DNA of 48,951 nt, taken from assembly GCA_002479785.1 (NCBI GenBank), contig DLPD01000008.1:1-48951 (forward strand), written 5' to 3'. Below, in pieces: positions 41,907 through 48,951 of this stretch. This DNA is from Cytophagaceae bacterium UBA7467 (GTDB taxonomy: Bacteria; Bacteroidota; Bacteroidia; Cytophagales; Spirosomataceae). The notes beneath the pieces are model-generated. The model did not search any database. It saw nothing but the letters and a program-made list of their open reading frames with translations, and had not been told where the DNA came from. How positions within the stretch are numbered: position 1 is the first letter of the stretch; each line of letters begins with the position of its first letter. The position numbers were made by a program, and so were the translations under genes.

Positions 41907-42388
41907 TTTTTGGCTGCTTCAAAGCCTATTGAGACCGAATTTACGCAATAACGTAAACCTGTTTCTGTAGGGCCATCGTCAAATACGTGGCCTAAATGGC
42001 CGCCGCATTTAGCGCAAGTAATTTCTATTCGGCGCATGCCTAAGGTATTGTCTGCGGTTTCTTTGATGACGCCTGCTTTGACTTCTTTATCAAAACTAGG
42101 CCAGCCACAGTGCGAGTCGAATTTAGAATCTGAACTAAAAAGTGGGGCTCCGCAACCTCTGCACGTGTACATCCCTTTCTCATTGTGCATTAAGAATTTA
42201 CCGGTGTAGGGACGTTCCGTACCTTTTTGGCGTAAAATATAATATTCTTCTTCAGTCAATTGAGCCTTCCATTCGGCTTCTGTCTTAGGCAAATTTTCCA
42301 TTGTCTTTGTTGCTATCGTTTGTTTAGGTTGTTGTCCACAAGCCTGCAGGCTCATGCATACGAGTACTAATCCTAGAATCTTTTTCAT
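41903..42388 (-). CDS. msrB: peptide-methionine (R)-S-oxide reductase, lipoprotein form
   Basis: 161 residues from the ATG at 42388; the open frame begins nine codons earlier without support. The signal peptide ends with lipobox LQAC, so the protein is anchored outside the cytoplasm. The MsrB domain has two zinc pairs, CRGC (TCRGCGAPLF) and CAKC (TCAKCGGHLGHVF), plus the catalytic cysteine in LRYCVNSVSI. It reduces methionine-R-sulfoxide in exported proteins. The periplasmic reductant could be the rhodanese-thioredoxin lipoprotein nearby, which is speculation. Confidence 0.93.
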   Translation of the reverse strand: MKKILGLVLVCMSLQACGQQPKQTIATKTMENLPKTEAEWKAQLTEEEYYILRQKGTERPYTGKFLMHNEKGMYTCRGCGAPLFSSDSKFDSHCGWPSFDKEVKAGVIKETADNTLGMRRIEITCAKCGGHLGHVFDDGPTETGLRYCVNSVSIGFEAAKK

Positions 42389-42452
42389 GTGATTATGATT
42401 TATAGCATAACGCAAGATAAGGCAAAAAAGTTTAAGCTGTTAGGCAGCAGTC

Positions 42453-42522
42453 GTCCTTCGGACTTAGTCGACTGCGTCTTAGTCGTTGCTGTGCAACTTA
42501 GTCATCGCTTCGCGATTTAGTC
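42453..42522. repeat. tandem mini-hairpins joined by TTAGTC
   Basis: Four consecutive units, each a small stem-loop followed by TTAGTC: GTCC-TTC-GGAC (42453), GAC-TGC-GTC (42470), GTTGC-TGT-GCAAC (42485) and ATCGC-TTC-GCGAT (42504). Stem sequences differ while the linker is identical. The last linker merges into TTAGTCCGGAGG, the box found in other elements. The same unit type occurs at 15622-15658. Confidence 0.85.
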
Positions 42523-42536
42523 CGGAGGAAGAAATT

Positions 42537-42641
42537 AAAGAGCATAGATTACAGAGTAGAGAGTATAGATTTTCCATCCCCTCACTTTACTCTCTCATCT
42601 TTACTCTCCTTTATTCTTTGTGCTTTATGCTCTATGCTTTA
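42537..42641. repeat. heptad-repeat 3'-end element 3
   Basis: Fifteen uninterrupted 7-bp units: AAAGAGC, ATAGATT, ACAGAGT, AGAGAGT, ATAGATT, then TTCCATC, CCCTCAC, TTTACTC, TCTCATC, TTTACTC, TCCTTTA, TTCTTTG, TGCTTTA, TGCTCTA, TGCTTTA. The left third is purine-rich and the right part is its pyrimidine-rich counterpart. The dnaE2-like stop codon is the last triplet. Confidence 0.88.
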
Positions 42642-45557
42642 AACATACCGTGGATCCACCCGCCACGCTAACTTCCGCAAATGTTGTACGCGCAGGGTTC
42701 TATGGCCAAAATCGTCCATCGTAACTCCCTGCATCCAATAAATTCCGCTGCCCCGGAAAGAATAGTTCTTTAGGTCAGAGGGAAAATGAACGGTATCAAA
42801 GAATTCTCCTTGGAGGTCGACAAAGTAGCCAAAATACATCCGTTCACCTTGTTTAGTGCGCGTAGACTTCAAGGTGACGAGATAGCCGATGATATCACCT
42901 TGGGGCAATACTAAATCCGCATTCAATAAGGTCTCTGGTAATTCCTCTAACAATAAAAAGGGCGAACAGAGCGGGAAACCGAGAATTTCCCATTGATCGA
43001 AAGCATCCTCTTCCGGTTCGTGCACGAGTGGTGGCAAGACGCCGATGTCAGGTGAAAGCTCCTCAAACATCTCCATCGATACCACCGTAGAGACTTTGCC
43101 TTGGAAACGGGCGTGCGCCTCCCAGAGCAAGGGCTTTTTAGCCTGACCTAGGTTTCGAAAGGCGCCTATGCGAATCAACAGAATCGATTGCTCCAGCCCA
43201 ATAGACACGCGGTGCACGAAATCCTCCCAAGAACGGAAAGGCCCAGACTGCCTCCGCGCCTCGAGTATTTCTTGAATAACCCGCTTCTCCAGGCCTTTGA
43301 TATGTACCCAGCCTAAATAAATTCGCTTGCCTTCGATTCGGGTTAGGTAGTCGCTCTCATTGATTTCCGGCGCCTCCACCTCTGCCCCGCAGCGCCGAGC
43401 CTCATGTACATAAAACTCCGTCCGGTAGAATCCCCCAAAATTATTAATCACCGCCACCATAAATTCGAGCGGGTAATAGGTCTTCAGATAGAGGCTTTGG
43501 TAACTTTCCACGGCAAAAGAAGCGGAGTGCGCCTTCGAAAAGGAATAGCCCGAAAAACTTTCCATCTGCCTCCACACCTCGCGTGAAACGGTTTCTGGAT
43601 AACCTTTAGCAGCACAATTTTCGAAAAAAGCCTGCCTAATACGGTCAAATTCAGCACGAGAACGGTATTTTCCGGACATTCCGCGGCGTAGTACATCGGC
43701 TTCCGCTAAGGTCAATCCGGCAAAATAATGAGCCACCTTGATCACATCTTCTTGGTAGACCATCACACCATAAGTTTCCTTCATCAGCTCCCCCATCAGC
43801 GGATGCACGGGCTCGTAGGAATCCGGTGCGTGGAAACGCTCAATGTAGGCCTTCATCATCCCGGATGAGGAAACGCCGGGGCGAATGATGGAAGAGGCGG
43901 CGACTAGGGTAATGTAATCTTGGCAACGTAGCTTCTTTAAGAGCGAACGCATCGCGGGTGATTCGATGTAGAAACAGCCCATCGTTTCGTGGCGCATCAG
44001 CTGTTTGCGTACGCCTTCGTCTTTCATAAAGTCCTGCACACGGTGAATGTCTACATCGACTCCGCGGTTTGCGCGGATGATGTCGACGGACTCTTTGATG
44101 TGGCCGAGGCCCCTTTGGGACAAAATATCAAACTTCGCAAAGCCGATCTCCTCCGCCACGTACATATCGAACTGACAGATGGGAAAACCTTTAGGCATTC
44201 CCTCCAAGGCGGTATAGGCAGATAAAGGGGCATCTGAAATCAGGATGCCGCCCGCGTGAATGCTGAGGTAATTAGGAAAATCGATCAGGAGCTGGCCATA
44301 CTTGACAATCAGCGCCTGTATTTCAGACGTTACCTCCCGCATCGCCGCGGCAGGATCGAGCCAGGCGTCTATCTCGGCTTTGGGAAGGCCAAAAACCTTC
44401 GCTAATTCCCGGTAAATCGACTTATCTCGAAACGTGACATAGGTGGCCAGCAAACACACGTGCTTTGAGCCATAACGTTTAAAGATGTAATCAATGATAT
44501 CATCCCGCTCATCCCAGGAAAAATCAATGTCAAAATCCGGCGGACTCGTCCGGTGCTTATTAATAAAACGCTCAAAATAGAGGTCTAATTCCACTGGATC
44601 CACGTCTGTAATCCCGATGCAATAAGCCACAATGGAATTCGCCCCGGATCCCCTCCCCACGTGAAAATAGCCTCTAGAACGCGCATAGCGAATAATATCC
44701 CAGGTAATCAGGAAATAGGCATTGAAATCAAGCTCGTGAATAATCTTCAATTCCTTTTCCACCCGTGCCTTCGCCTCGCGATCCCCGCGTGGATAACGGT
44801 ACCGCAAACCCTCGTAAGCTAGCTTGGTGAGGAGGGCTAAATCATCCTCTTTGGAAGAACTAAACAGCGATCGGTTCTTTGGCTTTTTAAAATCAAAGCG
44901 AAAAGAGCAATCGGCTAGAATTTTATCCGCCTCCACTAATAGCTGCGGATAATCCGCACATGAGGCCGCAATTTCAGCAGGAGTATAGAAACGTTCGTCT
45001 GCCTGCGCCTGGTCCTTAGGCGAAAGTTTACTCAATAAGGTATTCAAATCGATCGCCCGAAGCAATCGGTGCATCGAAAATCCACGCTGATCCAGAAAGG
45101 TAAACGGCTGACACCAGACAAAATCACGCAGGTCTTTTTCTTTCCAAAGCAAATTCCGATCACTCGCCCGCACGCCCCAGCGCTCCCGCGGCCCAGCCAG
45201 CGTCTTGATCTTTTTCCGCATGGCCAGCGGATAAATCGTCCACACATCGTCTGAAACGGGGGGGCGCTCTGGCCAAGGCTCTTTAGACACTAAATACTTC
45301 GTCGCAAACTCATTAATCTGCAAAAAACCGCGTTCATTCCGCGCTAAACACACATAACCCGCCGTAAATTCCATCCCCACCACGGGCTTAATCCCCTCCT
45401 GCTCACACGCCTGCAGAAAATCAAAGACGCCGGAACTCCGGTGGATATCCGTTAAGGCTAAGGACGTAATGCCGCGCGCCTTCGCCTGTTGAACCAATTG
45501 CTCAGGCGAAAGCGTACCATAGCGCAAGCTGTAGTAAGAATGGCAGTTCAAATACAT
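42639..45557 (-). CDS. dnaE2: error-prone DNA polymerase III alpha subunit, DnaE2/ImuC-like
   Basis: 972 residues, shorter than replicative DnaE. The N-terminal PHP domain starts LNCHSYYSLRYG, where the first metal histidine is replaced by Asn4, so PHP metal binding is probably lost. The palm aspartates are in PPDFDIDFSWDERD (D341, D343, D345), with the finger block YQEDVIKVAHYFAG and helix-hairpin-helix IKGLEKRVIQEIL intact. The C-terminal OB fold is present, but the tau-binding tail is missing, as in DnaE2. It begins directly after the dinB stop with no gap. It is expected to do mutagenic translesion synthesis after DNA damage. Confidence 0.87.
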   Translation of the reverse strand: MYLNCHSYYSLRYGTLSPEQLVQQAKARGITSLALTDIHRSSGVFDFLQACEQEGIKPVVGMEFTAGYVCLARNERGFLQINEFATKYLVSKEPWPERPPVSDDVWTIYPLAMRKKIKTLAGPRERWGVRASDRNLLWKEKDLRDFVWCQPFTFLDQRGFSMHRLLRAIDLNTLLSKLSPKDQAQADERFYTPAEIAASCADYPQLLVEADKILADCSFRFDFKKPKNRSLFSSSKEDDLALLTKLAYEGLRYRYPRGDREAKARVEKELKIIHELDFNAYFLITWDIIRYARSRGYFHVGRGSGANSIVAYCIGITDVDPVELDLYFERFINKHRTSPPDFDIDFSWDERDDIIDYIFKRYGSKHVCLLATYVTFRDKSIYRELAKVFGLPKAEIDAWLDPAAAMREVTSEIQALIVKYGQLLIDFPNYLSIHAGGILISDAPLSAYTALEGMPKGFPICQFDMYVAEEIGFAKFDILSQRGLGHIKESVDIIRANRGVDVDIHRVQDFMKDEGVRKQLMRHETMGCFYIESPAMRSLLKKLRCQDYITLVAASSIIRPGVSSSGMMKAYIERFHAPDSYEPVHPLMGELMKETYGVMVYQEDVIKVAHYFAGLTLAEADVLRRGMSGKYRSRAEFDRIRQAFFENCAAKGYPETVSREVWRQMESFSGYSFSKAHSASFAVESYQSLYLKTYYPLEFMVAVINNFGGFYRTEFYVHEARRCGAEVEAPEINESDYLTRIEGKRIYLGWVHIKGLEKRVIQEILEARRQSGPFRSWEDFVHRVSIGLEQSILLIRIGAFRNLGQAKKPLLWEAHARFQGKVSTVVSMEMFEELSPDIGVLPPLVHEPEEDAFDQWEILGFPLCSPFLLLEELPETLLNADLVLPQGDIIGYLVTLKSTRTKQGERMYFGYFVDLQGEFFDTVHFPSDLKNYSFRGSGIYWMQGVTMDDFGHRTLRVQHLRKLAWRVDPRYV

Positions 45558-46766
45558 CTAGTCGTCGTTTTTAACAGGTAATACACTAGCAGCAGGCAGT
45601 CTGTTTCTACGTTCGGCACTCCCCATCAATCCACTCGCGCGCAGGATGGAAAACTCGCCGTAGCGGTTCTTCAGGGAATCCATCGCCTGGTACAGCGGCA
45701 CGAGCTTCGCCCCATCATCAAATAGGTTTAATTGCTCCTGGCCTTGCAATAGCTTCGAGAAACGTACACCGATCAGCCGAATCAATAACCTGCGATCATA
45801 GAGTTTCTCGAACAATTCATAGACCGCCGGAATCAGGCGGTGGTCGCTGGCGGAAGCGGGGATACTGATTTGACGGGTATGGGTGTCAAAATTCGAGTAA
45901 CGCACCTTCACCGTGATACAGGACGTACATTGCCCCAGTTTGCGCAAATCGTAGCTCAGCTGCTCAGTCAGCGACCCCAAGATCCGTCGTAATAAAACCA
46001 CATCCGTACTATCCTGCTCAAAGGTTATCTCCTTAGACAAGGACTTCTGCTCGGAATAAGGCACCACGGGGCGCAAATCAATGCCATTAGCTCTTTCCCA
46101 AAGCATCGTCCCCGACTTTCCAAAGGTTCGCTCTAGCACCCGCTGCGGCATTTGGCTAAGCGTCCCCACATGGACAATCCCCATATTGCGGAGCGTCTGG
46201 GCCGTGACGGCACCGATCATCGGGATTTTATTCACGGTCATCGGCGCTAAAAAGGCTTTCTCCTGACCGGCGGGCACCTGGTATTCCCCGGCGGGCTTGA
46301 CGTGATTCGTCGCGACTTTAGACACCGTCTTATTCACCGATAAACCAAAAGAGACCGTTAGCCCAATCTGTTTCTGAATCCGATCCCGCAGATCCTTCGC
46401 AAAAGCATAGGACCCGAAAAACCGTTCCATCCCCGTCATATCTAAATAAAACTCATCAATCGATGCTTTCTCTACCAAAGGCGCCCGCTCCATAATTAGC
46501 GAAGTCACCATCTCCGAATGCTGGACATAGGCTTCGTAATCACCCCTTAACACAATCGCATCCGGACACAGTTTCAGCGCCATCTTCATGGGCATCGCAG
46601 AACGCACCCCAAAAGCCCTAGTCTCATAACTGCACGCCGCCACCACACCTCGATCCGAACCACCGCCCACAATAACCGGCTGACCCACGAGTCGCGTATC
46701 TCGGAGTCGCTCTACCGAGACAAAGAAACTGTCTAAATCCATGTGCACAATCGCGCGCTCCTGCAT
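45558..46766 (-). CDS. dinB: Y-family DNA polymerase (DinB/Pol IV type)
   Basis: 402 residues. Catalytic acids D10 (HMDLDSFF), D104 and E105 (SIDEFYLD) are intact, so this is an active polymerase and not an ImuB-type inactive paralogue. SYETRAFGVRSAMPM is the finger block, followed by thumb HhH and little-finger domains. QLNLFDD near the C terminus fits the beta-clamp binding motif. It overlaps no other gene; its stop abuts the dnaE2-like ATG, so both are translated from one message. The divergent S24 repressor gene 108 bp away is its likely regulator. Confidence 0.9.
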   Translation of the reverse strand: MQERAIVHMDLDSFFVSVERLRDTRLVGQPVIVGGGSDRGVVAACSYETRAFGVRSAMPMKMALKLCPDAIVLRGDYEAYVQHSEMVTSLIMERAPLVEKASIDEFYLDMTGMERFFGSYAFAKDLRDRIQKQIGLTVSFGLSVNKTVSKVATNHVKPAGEYQVPAGQEKAFLAPMTVNKIPMIGAVTAQTLRNMGIVHVGTLSQMPQRVLERTFGKSGTMLWERANGIDLRPVVPYSEQKSLSKEITFEQDSTDVVLLRRILGSLTEQLSYDLRKLGQCTSCITVKVRYSNFDTHTRQISIPASASDHRLIPAVYELFEKLYDRRLLIRLIGVRFSKLLQGQEQLNLFDDGAKLVPLYQAMDSLKNRYGEFSILRASGLMGSAERRNRLPAASVLPVKNDD

Positions 46767-46784
46767 AAAATTGGTAGATATTTG

Positions 46785-46842
46785 GGTATTTTGAATACCT
46801 TTCGTAACTTCGAAAAGTATACGAAGAAATTTTAGATACGAA
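46785..46842. promoter_or_regulatory. candidate operators between dinB and the S24 repressor gene
   Basis: GGTATT-TTG-AATACC (46785-46799) is a perfect 6-3-6 palindrome. Next to it TTCGTAA (46801) and ATACGAA (46819-46825) form an inverted pair. A second ATACGAA lies at 46836-46842, 17 bp further on. Repeated half-sites in a short divergent promoter region are what a LexA-like repressor controlling both sides would need. Confidence 0.55.
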
Positions 46843-46874
46843 TTTTATTCATTTTAGATTAATAAGCAAATCGC

Positions 46875-47573
46875 ATGAGCACTTTTTTTAGTCAGAATTT
46901 ACGTTTTTTACGCAGCAAGATGTCGGAGAAAACTTCGCAGGAAAAACTAGCGGAATTACTGAATATTAAGAAGCCTACTTTGGGCTCGTATGAGTCCGGA
47001 AGAGCGGAACCTAAATATGCGGATTTGATCTCCCTAGCGGAGTTTTTTAAGGTAGAAGTGGATGAATTATTGAAGGAGGATTTGTCCAAAAGAATCCCCG
47101 GACTTTCGAACAAGCCTAAGCTACGAATTTTAGCTACGACGGTCGATGCGAACAATGAGGAAAATATCGAGCTGGTTCCAGTGAAAGCTTTGGCAGGATA
47201 CACCGCCTCCTACGATGACCTGGACTTCATTCGCGATCTTCCTACTTTCCAAGTACCTTTCCTGCCTAAAGACAAGAAATACCGCGTTTTTCCTATCAAA
47301 GGCGAATCGATGCTACCCCTACAACCGGGCTCTTTAGTCTTCGCTGAATACGTGGAAGACTGGACCTCCATCAAGGACGGCACCATCTGCATTGTCGTAA
47401 CCCGCGAGGACGGCGTCGTATTAAAACAGGTCATCAACCACCTCGCAGAACGCAAAGTCTTGATCCTAAACTCCACAAATAAGAGCTACGATCCCTACCC
47501 GATTTTGGGTTCTGAGATCCAGGAAATCTGGAAGTTCGCGGGGTATTTTTATAATGAATTTCCAGAAAAATAA
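46875..47573 (+). CDS. XRE-family S24 peptidase repressor, LexA/CI-like
   Basis: 232 residues. The N-terminal HTH_3 domain (about 5-65: QEKLAELLNIKKPTLGSYESG) is a phage-CI type DNA-binding domain, not the LexA winged helix. The C-terminal S24 domain has the self-cleavage bond A107-G108 (LAGYTA), nucleophile S145 (KGESMLPL) and K184 (GVVLKQV), so RecA-stimulated autocleavage is expected. It probably acts as the SOS-type repressor of dinB-dnaE2 and of itself. Its stop TAA lies in the first heptad of the following repeat. Confidence 0.88.
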   Translation: MSTFFSQNLRFLRSKMSEKTSQEKLAELLNIKKPTLGSYESGRAEPKYADLISLAEFFKVEVDELLKEDLSKRIPGLSNKPKLRILATTVDANNEENIELVPVKALAGYTASYDDLDFIRDLPTFQVPFLPKDKKYRVFPIKGESMLPLQPGSLVFAEYVEDWTSIKDGTICIVVTREDGVVLKQVINHLAERKVLILNSTNKSYDPYPILGSEIQEIWKFAGYFYNEFPEK

Positions 47574-47725
47574 AGCACAAAGAATAGAGCATAAAGAATA
47601 AAGTCGGTATCGCCTCCGGCGATGAGTACGGGAAGAATTTCCTCCGGACTCATTTCCTCCGGACTGCAACTGATTACTGGATACCGGCTACTTTATTATT
47701 TGTGCTTTATACTCTCTACTCTACT
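47572..47725. repeat. heptad-repeat 3'-end element 9
   Basis: The left arm is AAAGCAC, AAAGAAT, AGAGCAT, AAAGAAT, AAAGTCG (47572-47606). A hairpin ATCGCC-TCC-GGCGAT follows, nearly identical to the one in element 1. Two boxes CCTCCGGACT lie at 47641 and 47656. The right arm is CTTTATT, ATTTGTG, CTTTATA, CTCTCTA, CTCTACT (47691-47725). It ends 3 bp before the tex ATG, so it separates two genes pointing the same way. Confidence 0.85.
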
Positions 47726-47728
47726 ACC

Positions 47729-48951
47729 ATGTACCACAAGATATCCACCTCCCTTTCCATCTCCGAAAACCAAGTTCGCAAAACCATCGCCCTATTAGAC
47801 GAAGGCGCCACGATTCCTTTTATTTCCCGCTACCGCAAGGAGGCGACGGGAAGTTTAGACGAGGTACAGGTGGCTGCGATTCGTGATTTACGGGACCAAT
47901 ACGTGGAATTAGAGAAGCGCCGCGAGGCCATCTTGAAGTCGCTACAGGAACTAGATAAATTGACCCCAGAATTAGAGAAGGCGGTTAGAGGAGCTGAGAC
48001 TTTGGCCAAATTAGAAGACATCTACCTTCCCTACAAACCCAAGCGCAAAACGCGCGCAATGGCGGCTCGCGAAAAAGGCCTACAAGAGCTCGCAAACCAA
48101 ATCCGATTGCAAGGCCTACAAGATCCTGAAATCTTGGCCGCTGAATACTTAGACGATGTAGAGGAAGCACTTGCGGGGGCTCGGGATATATTAGCAGAAG
48201 AGATGATGGAAACGGCTGAGGCCAGAGAGGAAGCGAGGAATCTGTTTACCCGTAAAACGACGATTAAATCGACGGTTGCAAAAGGCAAAAAAGAAGACGG
48301 CATTAAATACAAAGATTATTTTGACTGGTCGGAATCCTTAGTTCAAGCGCCATCACACCGAATTTTGGCCCTATTCAGAGGCGAAAACGAAGGAATCCTA
48401 AACCTAAACTTGAGCGGTCCTGATGAAGAGGTACTCACTAAATTAGAGCGCCGTTTCTTAACTGGAAACAATGCCTGCGCGAAACAAGTGGGACTAGCTA
48501 TTCATGATGGATATAAACGCTTGCTGATGCCAGCAATGGAAACCGAGATGCGAGCTGAGGCAAAGAAACGTGCAGACGAAGAGGCTATTCGCGTATTCGC
48601 AGAAAATATCAGACAATTGTTATTAGCTGCACCTTTAGGCCAAAAACGCGTCTTAGCCCTCGATCCAGGATTCAGAACAGGATGCAAAGTCGTTTGCTTG
48701 GATGAACAAGGAACACTTTTAGCGAATACCGCGGTTTATCCGCACACGGGACCAGGACAAGCCGCAGAAGCCGCTCAGACGATTCAAGCCTGGGCGAAAC
48801 AATACAAAATACAAGCGATAGCCATAGGTAACGGAACGGCAGGTCGTGAAACAGAATCGTTTGTTCGTGGTCTTAAGCTCGAGGGGATTACTATCATCAT
48901 GGTGAACGAAAGTGGAGCATCCATCTATTCGGCCTCCGAAGCTGCTCGCGA
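47729..48951 (+). CDS. tex: Tex family transcription accessory protein, 3' end cut by window
   Basis: 407 codons plus two bases are visible; full Tex is roughly 700-800 residues. The N-terminal helical region (TIPFISRYRKEATGSLDEVQV) and IYLPYKPKRKTRA are Tex signatures. The YqgF/RNase H-like domain begins at RVLALDPGFRTGCKVV. The C-terminal HhH and S1 domains would lie beyond the window. Tex binds nucleic acid and takes part in transcript elongation or RNA handling. The start is the ATG at 47729, directly after a heptad repeat, so any promoter must lie in or before that repeat. Confidence 0.95.
   Translation, partial: MYHKISTSLSISENQVRKTIALLDEGATIPFISRYRKEATGSLDEVQVAAIRDLRDQYVELEKRREAILKSLQELDKLTPELEKAVRGAETLAKLEDIYLPYKPKRKTRAMAAREKGLQELANQIRLQGLQDPEILAAEYLDDVEEALAGARDILAEEMMETAEAREEARNLFTRKTTIKSTVAKGKKEDGIKYKDYFDWSESLVQAPSHRILALFRGENEGILNLNLSGPDEEVLTKLERRFLTGNNACAKQVGLAIHDGYKRLLMPAMETEMRAEAKKRADEEAIRVFAENIRQLLLAAPLGQKRVLALDPGFRTGCKVVCLDEQGTLLANTAVYPHTGPGQAAEAAQTIQAWAKQYKIQAIAIGNGTAGRETESFVRGLKLEGITIIMVNESGASIYSASEAAR

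Noticed and set aside
42453..42641. Possible CRISPR-like array
   Set aside because: Unit lengths of 7 and 15-19 bp, no constant long repeat, no unique spacers and no cas genes.
45558..46766. ImuB-type inactive Y-family protein
   Set aside because: All catalytic acids (D10, D104, E105) are present.

Overview
The window reads as a contiguous chromosomal piece from a Bacteroidota bacterium, most likely a Cytophagales member; I cannot fix the genus. The evidence is the gene set (DUF349 protein, single-chain glycyl-tRNA synthetase, bacillithiol deacetylase BshB1, NamZ-type DUF1343 protein, MaeB with a phosphotransacetylase tail) and promoters of the Bacteroidota type TTTG-N19-TAnnTTTG, best seen in front of the tRNA-Thr gene. 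There is no rRNA, CRISPR array, prophage or insertion sequence, and no stretch over 300 bases without a gene. guaA (left edge, minus strand) and tex (right edge, plus strand) are cut by the window.

Positions 1-28650 are mainly housekeeping and carbohydrate genes: guaA, a NamZ-like muramidase, a LolC/E-type permease, an M61 peptidase, malic enzyme maeB with a dicarboxylate symporter beside it, trxB, an M23/LysM endopeptidase, bshB1, pdxH, polA, an N-carbamoylputrescine amidase, glycyl-tRNA synthetase, a DUF349 protein, tRNA-Thr, a family 9 glycosyltransferase, an M24 peptidase, a ModF-like double ATPase, a serine hydrolase, a TIM-barrel sugar isomerase, a GH43 glycosidase and a Gfo/Idh/MocA oxidoreductase.

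Positions 28654-39796 form a sulfur-oxidation island. It holds a Crp/Fnr regulator, an outer-membrane porin, a TauE/SafE exporter, a CstB-like persulfide dioxygenase with pseudorhodanese and rhodanese domains, a small rhodanese, two tiny membrane proteins each with a C-x4-C pair, a split YeeE/YedE transporter, a TsdA-type thiosulfate dehydrogenase, a type II sulfide:quinone oxidoreductase, a DsrE-like periplasmic protein, a methyltransferase, a rhodanese, a thioredoxin and a rhodanese-thioredoxin lipoprotein. Together they suggest sulfide to persulfide to thiosulfate to tetrathionate, with the carrier thiol probably bacillithiol. Palindromes GTGA-N6-TCAC lie upstream of the porin, tauE and the divergent tsdA/sqr pair, and a degenerate copy lies upstream of a rhodanese gene. 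In every case the first base of the -7 region is exactly 29.5 bp from the palindrome centre. The regulator's recognition helix carries the R-E-x3-R pattern by which CRP reads GTGA. I infer a local Crp-type regulon.

Positions 39943-42388 hold an MFS transporter, a second Crp/Fnr regulator with a different palindrome (TTAAC-N4-GTTAA) at the same 29.5 bp spacing, and an MsrB lipoprotein. Positions 42639-47573 are a mutagenesis cassette: error-prone DnaE2-type polymerase, abutting Y-family polymerase, and a divergent self-cleaving XRE/S24 repressor.

Across 11917-47725 the gene 3' ends carry a recurring mosaic element. It consists of degenerate 7-bp tandem repeats (AAAGnnn on one arm, nnnCTTT on the other), mini-hairpins joined by TTAGTC, and boxes CCTCCGGACT. 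The stop codon often lies inside the first repeat. Together with the operator set, this is the least explained structure in the window.
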